Source: Lophius americanus (Eukaryota; Chordata; Actinopteri; Lophiiformes; Lophiidae). From it: a stretch of 64,000 bases of DNA. The stretch is taken from assembly GCA_037951165.1 (NCBI GenBank), contig JBBDHG010000051.1, positions 8,705,501 through 8,769,500 of the forward strand, read 5' to 3'. Position numbers and translations under genes: made by a program. This document shows, piece after piece, positions 13,593 to 23,846 of the stretch (position 1 is its first letter; each line of letters begins with the position of its first letter). The notes beneath the pieces are model-generated. The model did no database searches, was not told the DNA's origin, and saw nothing but the letters and a program-made list of their open reading frames with translations.

Positions 13593-14786
13593 AGGAGAAT
13601 GCCCAGTCTGCTGGAGTATTTTAGCTACAACTGCAACTTCATGGGCATCCTGGCCGGACCCACCAGCTCCTATAAAGACTACATCGCCTTCATTGAAGGG
13701 GACCCGTGTCGCCATAGAGACCAGGAGGCCGAAAGGAAGTCCTGCGGCAAGTTGAGGCCCAGCGAGCCTTCGCCTAACGTAAGAACCGCCTTGATCATCA
13801 TAATTATCCGTTCCTTATGTTGGATATCTGCTGAAATCGGTGCTAAGTGTCTCAGCTGTAGCCAAAGTCTGTGATCTTAAATTATTGGTGTGATAGAAAT
13901 GAAAGATTGAGCAGTGAATTTGGCTCCTGAACCTGACCTGAGATCAGTCAGTGCTGGCTTGAACGAGAATCTGCTAGAAGCCTAAAATGGTCATTAATTT
14001 GTTTGATTTACAAGAAACATTGCTTTTTTCGCTGTCTGTAAATGAATTTTTTCATCTATTGGGAGGTAATAGAAGACAAAATGTGATTATGAAGACGTGA
14101 CTGAGGATGGTTCTCTCCAGGTTTCATCGTTAATCCATAAACTTTAAAGCTCTTTCTCTTGTTAAACAGGAGCAGATCCATTATTCATTTAGAAGGGTGG
14201 ATTTCAACCCGATGATCACTCAGTGTTTAGAGCTGCTGTCCCTATGTAAGGGATAGAACTGAAATAACCCACAGCAGACTAAAGATCTGAACTTTGTTTT
14301 TCCTCAGTGGGAGGTTGTCCGGAAAGTGGCCACCTCCTTCTTCTGCCTCCTGGTTTTTCTGTCGGTGTGTAAAGTTTTCCCCGTGGAACAAAACGTTGAT
14401 GATGACTTCATCGCCAACACGCCGTTCTATGCTCAGGTGGTCTACCTTTACCTGTCCATGCTGACCACCAGACCCAAGTACTACTTCGTCTGGACTCTTG
14501 GTGGGTGTCTCAGACTTGGATCTTCTTTTGTCTGCTTTGCGATTTTGTGTTGTTTTTTTTTTGGTCAAAAACGTTTTGGACGAAAAAATTAATTAATCCT
14601 CACTGTTACTTCAAAAGTAAGTTTAGTTTTTTCTATATATATACATATATATGTATACATATGCATATATATATATATACAATTATATACAATTAATCCT
14701 CACTGTTACTTCAAAAGTAAGTTTTGTTTTTCTATATATATACATATATATGTATACATATGTATATATATATATATATATATACG

Positions 14787-14868
<82 letters not shown>

Positions 14869-17800
14869 TATACACATAAACATACATACATACATACATA
14901 CATACATACATACATACATAGAGAGAAAATAAAGAAATAATGAAATTAAGAAATAAAATACGTTTATATTCAAATAAAGGAGTAAAGTGTTCATACAAAT
15001 ATAAAGAAAAGGGAGAAGTCCAATCTCCAATGGCTTATATAAATATGAATTAAAATAGTCCAGCTGCAGATGTGCAGTAGTGTAATTTCGCGGAACACAC
15101 ATGGTGTGTAGTCAGTTAATGATTATCAGATACACACATGGTGTGAAGTGAGGTAGCAGAGATCTGGGTATCAGACACAACACAGTCTCAGTGATTTGTT
15201 CCAGAGTCTGACTGCAGTCGGGACAAAGGATCTGTGGTAGCGCTCTGTCTTACACTGTGGGTGTCGCAGTCTGCTGCTGAAGGAGCTGCTCAGAGCTCCC
15301 AGTCTCATGTAGGGGATGAGAGGTGTTGTCCAGGATGGATGTCAGCTTGATCAACATTCTCCTCCCACCCACCTCCTCCTCAGAGTTTAGGGGACAGTCC
15401 AGGACATGGCTGGACCTCTTGACCAGCCTGTTGAGTCTCCTCCTGTCCTTTTCTGTGATTCCTCCACAGAGTATAGGATTGCAGATGCTAGATGCTTTTG
15501 GACCAGTGTCAGGAAGTTACAGTAGGCTACATAACCAATAATCAAAAAGAAGAAGAAGAAAATCATACAGAAGAACGTCAATAGTGTCGTCTTATCAAAG
15601 CCATGGACAGAAGGATCATGAACCACGCCGTAGTTTTTTGTTTTTCTAGTTTAAACTCATTAACACGACTGTCAACTGTTCTATTTCACTTCTCTAACAC
15701 CACCTCTTACTTTTACACCTCAGCCGATGCGATCAACAATGCAGCAGGCTTTGGCTTCAATGGCTACCATGAAGATGGTTCTCCTCGCTGGGACCTCATC
15801 TCCAACCTGAGGATCCTCAACATTGAGGTCAGGATTGTGAGCTGAAGAGCTGAATAACTAACTGACTTCAGATGCTGGTTATTAGATATGAATGTTTTTA
15901 TCATTGTGAATACATGATTGTGTCAACATTGACTCAGTAAATCGACTCAGTAAATTAGATTCCTTGGATTGTGTCTTGTTTCAGACAGCCACCAGCTTCA
16001 AAGTTTTCCTCGACAACTGGAACATCCAGACGGCACACTGGCTAAAAAGGTCAGAACACATTGTCTCTGTTTGTAATGTTCAGAGAAGGAGTGTGGGTGT
16101 GTGTCCGTTTTTTGCCGAGGTACTAAGACCCCGCCAAAAGATGGCGAGGTGCTATTAAATGGAGCATTAGGAGTAAAAGATATGACAAATGTCTCTGGAC
16201 ACAACAAAACAAAGAATAAATTGAATTGAAAAAATAAAAGGCTCTCTGTCCACATGTCACAATGGGTTTAAAGTCTCCCCTTTTTATTTTCTTTGTACTT
16301 TATCAAAAGCTGAACTTGGCTATGGTTCACAAAACGTAAAATTAAAATGTCTGCTCATACCAAAAATGTATTTTGCTTCAGACTGTGTTTGACCTCCAAC
16401 CTCTGGTTGACAGGGTGTGTTATGAACGATGTCCCTACCACCCAACAGCAGCCACCTTCATCCTGTCCGCCATGTGGCACGGAGCTTATCCAGGCTACTA
16501 CCTCACCTTCCTCACCGGCATCGTCGTCACACTGGCTGCTAGAGCGGTGAGCTAAAGAACCTCCTCACTGTTATCTGGTGAAACCATTGATTCAGTCAGC
16601 ATGAAATGGATGTTGGAGCTGATACCTGTTTATACAGGCATTTAGGGAGGGACTTGTGTTTATCGACCGGCTGTTGGAATAGAATATCCTTGAAGTCAAC
16701 CCAAAGTCTTGTGTAAGCGACCTTAGGGTTCTGCCACAACATGCACCAATGATCTTCTTACATCCGGGCTGGCAGCAGGCTCAATGGAGGCCCTAAACAT
16801 TGCCCACTCAGGCTCCTCAACCTCCTCTGGAAAACATAAGAAGGTCCTCCAGTGGTGGAACCTGACGTCCTCTACCAGACATTCAGTTCACGCTCAATTT
16901 CCCTTTTGATTTTACCGAGTCTGTCTTGTCGAATCCCCCAGCATCCAATCTAACTCACTCCCAGGAGTCCCTTTAGGGGAAAAGCCATTATTCAACTTGA
17001 CAGTTTCTGACACGATAGGAACCACTAAACAAAGCCTCTGACCATACGGGCCGCCTCTACGATGGATGCATCCCATCATGTCCCGAACATCACTTAGGTT
17101 ACTCAAAAGATTCTCCAGAGGTTGTATTTGGAGACTTGAGGGACAGTAGCCTCCACCAGACATTCTTGGCTCACCCTCACTGCTCTTCTGGATTTCCAAG
17201 GTCACTCTGCATACCTCCCTCAAGATCTTGTCCAACTCCACCAACTGATCACCAACCACTAGTTGGAGGTCAGTTGAAAGTTCTGCCAATCTCTCCACCT
17301 AGGCATCAAAGACATATAGCTATAGGTGTGATGACACCATGTAGATTATCAACCTTTAGCCCATGAGTTACACCAACCCTACCTACCAACCCTATGAAAC
17401 ATTTGATGCTGACCAAACATGGTTTTTGTTTTGATTAAGAAATCCAACAACAAGAACTGCTCTGGTTCCAATCAGGGAGAGAGAAATGTGTCTAGTCTCA
17501 AGCTTGGAGATAGGCTTAGGGCCTCACATGTCCGAAAGGGGAGCTGGGAGCGGCTTTAGCTCAGTGGATAGCCAGGTCATCCCTCAACCGGGAGACCAGG
17601 GTTCGAGCCCAGGATACCGTGGGTACTTTAGCAAGACCCTGAAACCTCGGCTCCCTGGGTGCTTCACAATGGGGCTGCCCACTGCCCCTTCAGGGATGGT
17701 TCAGAGATACTGTGTAAGAGATACATGCAGAGATACATGATACTATGGTAAATGTTAATGAATAAAAGAAAGATTATTATTAGATCGGAGTAGAGCTGCT

Positions 17801-20443
17801 GATCCTTTGCAATTGAAGGATCAAGTTCAGGTGGTTTGGGCATTGGACTGGTATTCCTCCAAGCTGAAGGAAACCCAGAACTCTTGAAGGATGACTCATA
17901 TCATCCGATCTGGAAATGCTTCACAATCAACAAAGTATAACTGGAAAGTAGTGCTAGGTAGAAGGATATCTGAAAATGCCCACCACAACCCGACCCTGGA
18001 CAAGCAGACAGAAATGGATGGAAAAGGTAGAATTGGAAGCTTCCTGCTCGGATGTTAAGATACACTGGGTAGCATGGGCAAACCCTTTACATTGATTTGC
18101 TAGTTGATTAGCTTATTCTAAGTGTGATAGCATTTTTCCTGCTTACAATCTAACATGATTCATTCTGTCCGGAGCATTTTAAATAGCTTGGTGTGCATGC
18201 TAACAGTTTGGCATGCACCATATTCACTGATCTTATAGTTTATTATGACTTTTTAGCTTAATATAAATTAAGTATAGATATAGATTTTCTGTTTTCAGCT
18301 GTTCTATTAAAGGTTGTCTCCTCTCAGGTCAGACATAATGTTCGGCCACACTTCTTGCAATCACCCACCCACAAACTGATCTATGATGCCATCACGTGGG
18401 CAGCCACTCAGATCGCCATCTGCTACACAGTGGTGCCCTTTGTACTGCTGTCTGTGGGACCCTCCATCAAGTTTTACAGGTCAGTAAGTCACGCTTAACT
18501 TTACTTTTTTTGTATGATGCATTGCCACCTCATATCGGCTCACAGTTTTTACCAAACGTTTAAACACATTTCCAGAAACTGTCGCTCAATTTCTCAAAAC
18601 TCTAAACAGAAACTTAGGAATTAGTAAACTATTTTGTGAAAACTCAAAAATGTCTTGCAGAAATGAAACGCGTCAGCCAAAACCACGTTCTCTCTTCTCA
18701 AAACTGATTGTGTCCACTAAAACACACAGCTATTACATGTTTATGTTTTACAGAGTACAAAATAAACACTGATGTGTTCACTTAAAACACTACCGTCAAA
18801 AGTGTATGTCATGTAGGTTTTGTCTTCATTAGGCCATGATACATATTGAAATGCATGCGATTGTGTGGAAATAAGTTTCCTTTTTCTCATATTAGTGAAT
18901 TGTAGGGGTTTCTCCCCCCCCCCTCCCCATAATAGCGTTTACAGTACTACGTGTATATGCAACACAAATGTTACCTATTTTACGTAGAATGTAGCAGAAC
19001 TCCTGATGTACTGTAAGTACAATGAGAAACATGACTAAGGAAATCAGTGCAAATCAAATATACAAAAAGGTAAAAAATATTTCTTTGTTATTGTAATATT
19101 AGGGGTTCGGCTGAATTGACAAAAAGAAGAAAAATGAAAATGACCTCATCCAAATCGGCTGTGATGTCGTTCCTTGACAAGCAGCAGGGGATATACTGTA
19201 ACACCTGGGATGGCGAATCCATCCCAGGCCAATCATCTGTGTGTGATGTCATCACATGCGTCCTCCATTGCCTTTAGTGGTGCCACATGCTCGTAGGGTT
19301 TGCGTTGGTACACTTTCCACCACCATCCTGAAATGCTACAAAAAGTGGGGTTTTGGCAAACTAGTGGTGGACCGAAGCAGCCCAGTGGAAAATGACATTT
19401 ACTGAGATTTACCCCCCTAAAATCACTAAAATTCCTTATTTATAGTGAACTGGAATTTGCAAATGGGCAACATGAGTGAGGATAATTGTTAATCAGGGTG
19501 AACAATGTGTGCTAAATGAGTAAATTTGTGTTCAGAGATTTGCAGAACGGTGATTTAGAATGATATTTGAGCGAGAACAATGTAATGGTGCTAAACAGCA
19601 GTTTGGAGTCACGTTGTTGATATATAAGCTTCAAATTTTCCGACTTATGTGCATAGTTTCATTTCTTGTGTGTATAAAATTGGAAAAAATTGTAATCGAT
19701 GATGTTTTCATCATTTTAACCTGATACCTCAAACTTTCACAAACCATATCTCAGCTCTAAACCACGGAAGAGGCTTAAACTCAAACTCATAAATCTGACA
19801 TAATTCTCGTAATTATGACTTGATTCTTATAATTATGACTTTATTCTCAGAATTATGACTTGAAACTCAAAATTCCCCAAAAACTTATCATGTATCCCTA
19901 AAATTCTGCCAGAATTCTGAGAGTAAAGTCAGAATTCTGAGAATAAGGTCAGTGGCCCTACACTTCTTCCATACCAAACAACTATTCAATCAATATGTGG
20001 AGATTATTCTTTTAAATAGTTTGACCCTGATAGGCCTTGATGTCACAGCATCAAGTTGAAAGTTTTGAACTCAAGCGATTCCCATCCCCTTTTTTCAGTG
20101 CAAATTCAGGATTGATCGTGCGTCACAGTTTTGCATTGAGGTGTTATAGAAATGTGTAGCAAGCAAAATTTACACCGCGTTAGGTTTCAACGCAGCATAA
20201 GAGTCCTTGACCTGAAAAAGATGTGTAACTACTGGTTCAAATGTCCTAAAATCTTCAAATCCCCCTCACCCTTACAGGTCCTGGCGCTTCAGCCTCCATA
20301 TTGGCTGCATCCTGCTGGCAGTGGCATTGCCGGTCAAGTCAAGACATCGCCGCCTCAAAGAACAGCAAAAGAACCTTTTCCAGGAGCCCCTCCAGCGCCA
20401 CCTGGAGGACAGCAACAGCAGCCATTTGGACAAAACCACATGA
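3013..20443 (+). CDS. mboat2: mboat2, membrane-bound O-acyltransferase domain-containing 2 (13 coding exons)
   Basis: Coding exons: 3013-3102, 9659-9804, 11193-11270, 12672-12767, 12850-12905, 12982-13036, 13595-13778, 14308-14500, 15724-15827, 15985-16049, 16414-16546, 18328-18479, 20278-20443. Together they give 1518 nt (505 aa plus stop); human MBOAT2 is about 520 aa. The frame is kept across every GT-AG border. The start fits the family N-terminus (SSLLQPVS...LPLDQV) and lies at the end of a GC-rich 5' leader. The MBOAT signatures are present: Asn at about 345 in LDNWNIQTA (exon 10) and the catalytic His at about 378 in SAMWHGAYPGYY (exon 11), within a chain of hydrophobic membrane segments. 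Known role: ER enzyme that reacylates lysophosphatidyl-ethanolamine and -choline, preferring oleoyl-CoA; linked to ferroptosis resistance in mammals. The 55-nt exon 6 and the adjacent 56-nt exon 5 are easily missed. The C-tail after the last membrane segment is short and differs from mammals. Whether this is the a or b teleost copy cannot be told here. Confidence 0.95.
3727..5354 (+). mobile_element. Tc1/mariner-like DNA transposon, dead, interrupted by a MITE
   Basis: The two ends are inverted relatives: a 'aaagcattggacccc' block near 3742-3757 mirrors 'ggggtccattacttttt' near 5323-5339. Between them, plus-strand fragments read as a Tc1-type transposase: the HTH part VRHIIYKWRRL (about 4730-4765), a RRKPLLSQMNIK-type block (about 4960-4995), the DEWKVEMF block (about 5060-5090) and a GQTWR/CCFRTRTT block. 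Stops and frameshifts break it throughout, so no protein is made. The middle is displaced by an unrelated insertion (about 4020-4680) that contains the MITE listed separately. It lies in mboat2 intron 1. Confidence 0.7.
4240..4568. mobile_element. MITE with about 55-60 bp terminal inverted repeats
   Basis: The left end (4240-4300) and the reverse complement of the right end (4510-4568) share AATT...CGTG...CTTAACTTCC and then TATTCAGTCATGTGACTAAG with few mismatches. The roughly 330-bp length, lack of coding potential and long inverted repeats indicate a non-autonomous DNA element. It is nested inside the older Tc1-like element. The interior carries a consensus RFX X-box (4335-4348). Confidence 0.6.
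5355..6865. other. mboat2 intron 1, no recognised feature
   Basis: AT-rich intronic DNA. A frame at 6551-6781 shows no family resemblance, splice logic or repeats and is treated as chance. Confidence 0.5.
6868..7580 (+). mobile_element. Tc1-like transposon, internally deleted remnant
   Basis: The left part (about 6868-7030) matches the start of a very common fish Tc1-type element, including a broken transposase beginning MDKGKALRNF at 6942. It then jumps to the C-terminal half: a VEAVCCFGPCSAGTLGST-like block near 7140-7200 and, in another frame, the terminal stretch LKDLLLTSWY near 7448-7475, followed by a GGPTV end. Frame changes and a large central deletion make it non-functional. It lies in mboat2 intron 1. 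Confidence 0.65.
7581..8905. other. mboat2 intron 1, possible conserved non-coding block at 7900-8330
   Basis: Most is AT-rich. The segment 7900-8330 differs: balanced GC, no repeat resemblance and several homeobox-like GATTA/TAATCC motifs. It could be a conserved non-coding element, but this cannot be tested without other genomes. Frames at 8657-8872 and 8823-9011 look random. Confidence 0.3.
8910..9412 (-). mobile_element. LINE (non-LTR retrotransposon) reverse-transcriptase C-terminal tail, 5'-truncated
   Basis: The minus strand reads GEEFLSRKEEFKYLGVL, then SFLHRVAWLCLRDGLRSS, then ERSQLRWYGHLVRMPPGRLP. This is the characteristic end of the RT ORF of an abundant fish LINE, with a C-terminal tail reading ...RTQISG in another frame near 8940. 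There is a frameshift between the two parts, and copy 5' sequence is missing, as is usual for LINE insertions. It lies in mboat2 intron 1. Confidence 0.8.
10190..10720. repeat. tandem-like array of a divergent 130-175 bp unit
   Basis: Four anchors of the form 'gtccgatttagtccaaattt' recur at about 10207, 10336, 10516 and 10645, each followed by a 'cat-tgaat' segment and an AT-rich stretch with 'tactgtaat-ttcat'. A related sequence occurs reverse-complemented at the right edge of the window (about 63935-64000). It lies in mboat2 intron 2. Confidence 0.5.
11540..12060 (+). mobile_element. Tc1/mariner-like fragment
   Basis: The phrases 'gcatggaggtcgcaccacg' and 'tgctctggagttgc' around 11685-11720 correspond to the VKHGGG.VMVWGC core of Tc1-type transposases. 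Downstream DNA resembles the degraded C-terminal half. Many stops are present. It lies in mboat2 intron 3. Confidence 0.5.
13539..13590 (+). repeat. (GT)26 microsatellite abutting a splice acceptor
   Basis: An uninterrupted GT run of 52 bp is followed by TTAG and then mboat2 exon 7 at 13595. The repeat therefore occupies the place of the polypyrimidine tract. Confidence 0.9.
14594..14925. repeat. AT-rich microsatellite complex with a 100-bp duplication
   Basis: A roughly 70-bp block starting TAATCCTCACTGTTACTTC at 14594 recurs at 14694, exactly 100 bp later. Runs of (TA)n, (TATG)n and the complementary (CATA)n follow to about 14925. Reading frames through it are pure repeat translations. It lies in mboat2 intron 8. 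Confidence 0.85.
15060..15500 (-). mobile_element. LINE reverse-transcriptase C-terminal fragment (same family as 28985-29215)
   Basis: The plus text 'gactgcagtcgggacaaag...gcagtctgctgctgaaggagctgctcagagctccc' is the antisense of the terminal SSSF.SRLLHP...FVP.AVRLYN segment of a fish LINE RT. The RRLNRLV...-like upstream segment is visible as antisense near 15405-15450. Stops and indels are present. It is minus-oriented inside mboat2 intron 8. Confidence 0.6.
16640..17400 (-). repeat. probable degraded interspersed repeat, family unknown
   Basis: Higher GC than the surrounding intron, with a 128-codon minus frame (16912-17298) rich in Leu/Glu. It looks like decayed retroelement coding sequence, but I cannot place it in a family. 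It lies in mboat2 intron 11. Confidence 0.3.
17545..17755 (+). mobile_element. tRNA-derived SINE
   Basis: A pol III A box (TAGCTCAGTGGAT, 17557-17569) and B box (GGTTCGAGCCC, 17600-17610) have tRNA-like spacing, followed by a non-tRNA body and a 3' end of AT repeats. The head no longer folds into a full tRNA. It lies in mboat2 intron 11. Confidence 0.7.
18541..19620 (-). mobile_element. IS630/Tc1-related DNA transposon remnant
   Basis: On the minus strand, 19330 to 19100 reads, across frames, as the C-terminal end of a DDE transposase: a WKVYQRKPYEH-like stretch, a K-AMEDACDDIT-like stretch and a DLDEV end. The edges look inverted: 'ccaaacgtttaaacacatt' at 18552 resembles the complement of the segment ending 'gtttgg' at 19611. 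The N-terminal half is lost. It lies in mboat2 intron 12. Confidence 0.5.
19795..19955. repeat. degenerate palindromic repeat (aattctgactttattctcag type)
   Basis: Several copies of a roughly 20-bp motif occur, first in one orientation and then inverted near 19915-19950. A related, more decayed tract is at 24770-25030. Confidence 0.55.
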
Positions 20444-21180
20444 GACAAAGGACAATCCTGCACCATATATTTCCATGAGGACGTGAACCATGTTATCAGA
20501 CCGATCCTGCTGGTCACATGGTCGTAACACCAAGTTAAAATATTGTCTTATTTTGATTCAACCCAACATTAAAGTGTTTTTTCCCACAGATGGAAGTCTG
20601 ATAATCGACAGAAGGAACCTTTTTGGGTCAGGCAGCAGGTTCAGAAAAGCCTGCACCGATGGGTTATTCATATGAATACATAAATGTGTATTAAACTACC
20701 CTGACGTGTCACGGCCGCCCTGTGCAGACCGTCCATCTGCAGAAATGAATGAATGAGGAGAGGAATAAATGAAATGAGTGAATAAGTGCAGATAAAATGA
20801 ATAGCGGATGACTAAATGTGTGCGTCCCAGACTTCATGTTGTTTTAACCGCTCACTGTATTCATAGAGTTTGGAAGAAGTGCCAATTATTATTCCACTCA
20901 GTCGCCTTAGTCGTTTTGTTTTTTTAAAGAACAGTGTTGAAAAGTGCTAAATTACTGGATCAGTATTTAGGCTACTCTTGATGTTTGAGTAGAGAGGAAG
21001 AGGAGGTTGTGTTTACATTTGTAAATGTCTGTTTTTGTCTTCATGTAATTCATGTGATTCCATACCCACTTGTGGTTTAGTGTAAATCTGTGATTTTTAG
21101 AAATGAGCTCTGAAATTCAAATTCCATGATGTGAACTGATGCTGATCACATTAGTTTGAAATAAAATCACAAACAGCAGG
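20444..21180 (+). other. mboat2 3' UTR
   Basis: This follows the TGA at 20441-20443. A consensus AATAAA at 21160-21165 makes a polyadenylation site near 21180 plausible. No other gene lies in the stretch. Confidence 0.5.
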
Positions 21181-21189
21181 TCTCTAAAT

Positions 21190-21480
21190 GGACTGTACTT
21201 TTATAGCACCTTGAGACACCTTACAGCACGAGTCAGCATTCACGCGCTCACACTTACATTCATATCGTAGTGGCAGAGGTTCCCATGTATGGAGCCAGCT
21301 GATCATCAGGAGCCAGAGCCATTCATGCCGTCATCCACACACTGATCGAACAGCCATCAGGAGCAACATGGGTCACTTCTGCATCTCGCTCAGGAATCGA
21401 ACCACTAACCTTCCAATAAGTAGACGAAGGCTCTGCCTCCTGAGCCACAGCCACTCCTATATCAGAGTTCTGTTTGTGAG
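21190..21480 (-). mobile_element. fish interspersed repeat / SINE-like, minus orientation
   Basis: It starts with a 'ttttatagcacctt...ttacagcac' head and ends with 'gaatcgaaccactaaccttcc...ctcctgagccacagcc', which is the antisense of a tRNA-like B-box/A-box head. This layout is common in fish genomes. A second repeat head ('tttatatagcgcctttcaaaag') begins near 21578. Confidence 0.5.
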
Positions 21481-21569
21481 GGAAGAAGCTTTGGTTCTGT
21501 TGGTGGGCTAGAACAGGTTACTTGGTTCGAGCACATAAAAAGGAATGTGTTTCCAGAAGTAATAATAAT

Positions 21570-22330
21570 AATAACTGAATTTATATAGCGCCTTTCAAAA
21601 GACCCAAGGATGCTTCACATAGTTGGGCACAAAAGAAAAACAATAACAATAATAAAGACAAAGACAGAGGCTGAGAATAATAAAGGCAGTGGCGGTCGAA
21701 CTTGACCGAGGTCACTGAGGCTGTAGACCGCAGGTGGTGTTACAGAGGATCCAGAGTCGAAGTATGGCGGATTGCAGGGAGGAGATAATTCCAGAGGGTC
21801 GGTGCTGGGACACTGAAAGCTCTATCTCCAAATCTTCGCAGTTGGGCGAGGGTCTAGAGAGCAGACGGTTCATCAAGTACAGCGGGCAAAGGGCAAAGGA
21901 TCATTTATAGGTTAGAGGTGGGGTTTTGTGTTCGATGTGAGACTTGATTGGGAGGTGGTGGAGGTGGCTCAGGGGTGGGGTGGTGTGCCTGTGCTTGATC
22001 CACTTCCATGGTGGTAGGTAAAAGCCATTAGGGGCCAATGATAATAAGGCGATGTGGTTGAACATGAGCATTCTGACTCTCTGAATTCTGACAGAGATAA
22101 AGTGAGAACTTAGTTTTTTTGAGATTTTATCTTCTAGCCGTAATTAATGGCTGGAACATGTTAAAAAGGGAACTTTCACACTTCAAAGTTCAAACCAAGG
22201 TTCTGGTTACATCGAACATATTTGATCAGGTGTATGTTCTGTTCTGTGTTAAACGTTTAGTGTGTAGCATTTAAAGGTATTTTCATTACATTCAAGTATT
22301 GTGTACTATATTGGCATCTTTAAAAATTAA
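21570..22330. other. intergenic, partly repeat-derived
   Basis: It contains a 'tttatatagcgcctttcaaaag' repeat head at 21578-21605 followed by moderately GC-rich DNA with no open frame or known motif. Confidence 0.35.
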
Positions 22331-22339
22331 ATCAGTCAA

Positions 22340-23650
22340 AGAAAGATTTTTTTCTCTAAAACTCGTGTGTCACAATTATTAGCGCCCAAAGACATTCTGT
22401 GATTAAAAGGTAACTGAAGCATAATTCCAGTCTTATTTTATATATTTGTGTTCCCCCTTTTTCCCCCTTTAGGAACTTTGATGTGGTGAACAATGACTTC
22501 CTGATTTATTGAGGTATAAATATGAGGTGACACAGGAATAATTCTCCTTGACGTTCTTTATATGAGAAAGACCAGAGAACACAGCAATGACGTTTGAAGA
22601 AAAGATGTAGGGCTGCACAAATCTGACAATGGACAAAAGGAAATCACTCAGTAGTTCAAAATGCCCGTTTCAACCATTAGATCAATAATGAAGTTTAAAG
22701 AGACATGTCTGCAAACTGACCCCACGCACTTTGAGGAGAATGGCTCAGCTGGACAAGACTCTCCAAGGATCACAGAAAGAAAATTGAGTTCAGTTGAATC
22801 TTGTGGTCAGAAAGTCTCCCTAACAACCTTCAGATGACACCCACACCATCACAAGCTGTTTGGGAGGGTAGCAAGAAAAAAGCCTCTACTGTCATCCACA
22901 CAAGAGCTAAAGACCCTACAGTTTGTCAAACACCACTGGGGCTTTAAATGGAATGAGGTCATGACTCAAAAGTGCAGCTTTTTGGCATAAACAGCTGAGA
23001 TGCGTATGGCATAGCAAGAAAGAAAGCTATTGACAAAAGTTGATCTCTGATGCTGTGGGGTTGATTTTCTTCCAATGGCACAGGACACAGTTCTAAAGAT
23101 ATGGTTCCTAGGATCTCATCAAATAGCATCAAATACTGGATGAAAACCTAAAAGCCTCTGTCAGGAGGCCTTAAAGTGGGCTGTGGTTGGACCCTCGAGC
23201 AGGACAATGATCTGAAACACACCTCAACATCAAGCCAAGAATGGTGCAGAGATCATAAAATACAAGTTTTGCCAGATGAGTGGAAATTTGAACTTTTTGA
23301 CTTAGGGGTTTGTTAATGTACATTTTACCTACAGTAAAACATGGAGGTGGTGGTTGGAATGTTGTGGCGATGCTTTGCTGCTTCAGGACCAGGATGACTT
23401 CCCATCATGAGGGAAACATTAATTCTGCTCTCGAAAGAAAACTCTTAAGGAGAATGTCAAATCATCAGTCTGTGGATCGAAGCTCATGCGGCAAGATGCC
23501 CCGTAGCAGAATAGTAAGTCTACCCCAAAGTAGCCCATTGAGATACTGTGGTGGGACCTGAACAGTTCAGTCCATGCTCATAGTTGGTCTGCTAGCTGCA
23601 CTAAATGAGTTCTGAAGAAGATTGGATTAAAAATCCCCTGAAGTGACATC
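22340..23650 (+). mobile_element. two degraded Tc1-like transposase fragments in tandem
   Basis: The first (about 22600-23260) contains a KLFGRVARKKPLLS-type block near 22855-22900 and a DN-like 'aggacaatgatctgaaacacac' catalytic block near 23201-23222. The second (about 23270-23640) restarts with the DEWKFELF block near 23277-23300 and a TVKHGGGGWNVV block near 23332-23365. The order shows that parts of two related elements are joined. Both are full of stops. Confidence 0.6.
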
Positions 23651-23656
23651 ACTGCA

Positions 23657-23659
<3 letters not shown>

Positions 23660-23693
<34 letters not shown>
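23660..23693 (+). repeat. poly(C) run, 34 nt
   Basis: Thirty-four consecutive C residues are followed by a T, CCCCC and T. Confidence 0.9.
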
Positions 23694-23696
<3 letters not shown>

Positions 23697-23760
23697 CCCT
23701 TCCCAAACTATCGGAAGGGGTTTGGTTCAAGTTTTTGCAGCTGAAGGTGGAACATTAACT

Positions 23761-23835
<75 letters not shown>

Positions 23836-23846
23836 TATTATTATCT
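23761..23846 (+). repeat. (ATT)n microsatellite
   Basis: An almost perfect ATT run of roughly 28 units, with one interruption near its end. Confidence 0.95.

Noticed and set aside
14651..15102. Tyr/Ile/Val-rich reading frames on both strands
   Set aside because: Translations of (TA)n and (TATG)n microsatellites.
16912..17298. 128-codon minus-strand frame as a host gene
   Set aside because: Intronic, unrecognised, no promoter or splice signals; better explained as decayed repeat.
17545..17620. Functional tRNA gene
   Set aside because: Only A and B boxes match; the head does not fold as a full tRNA and is followed by a SINE body.
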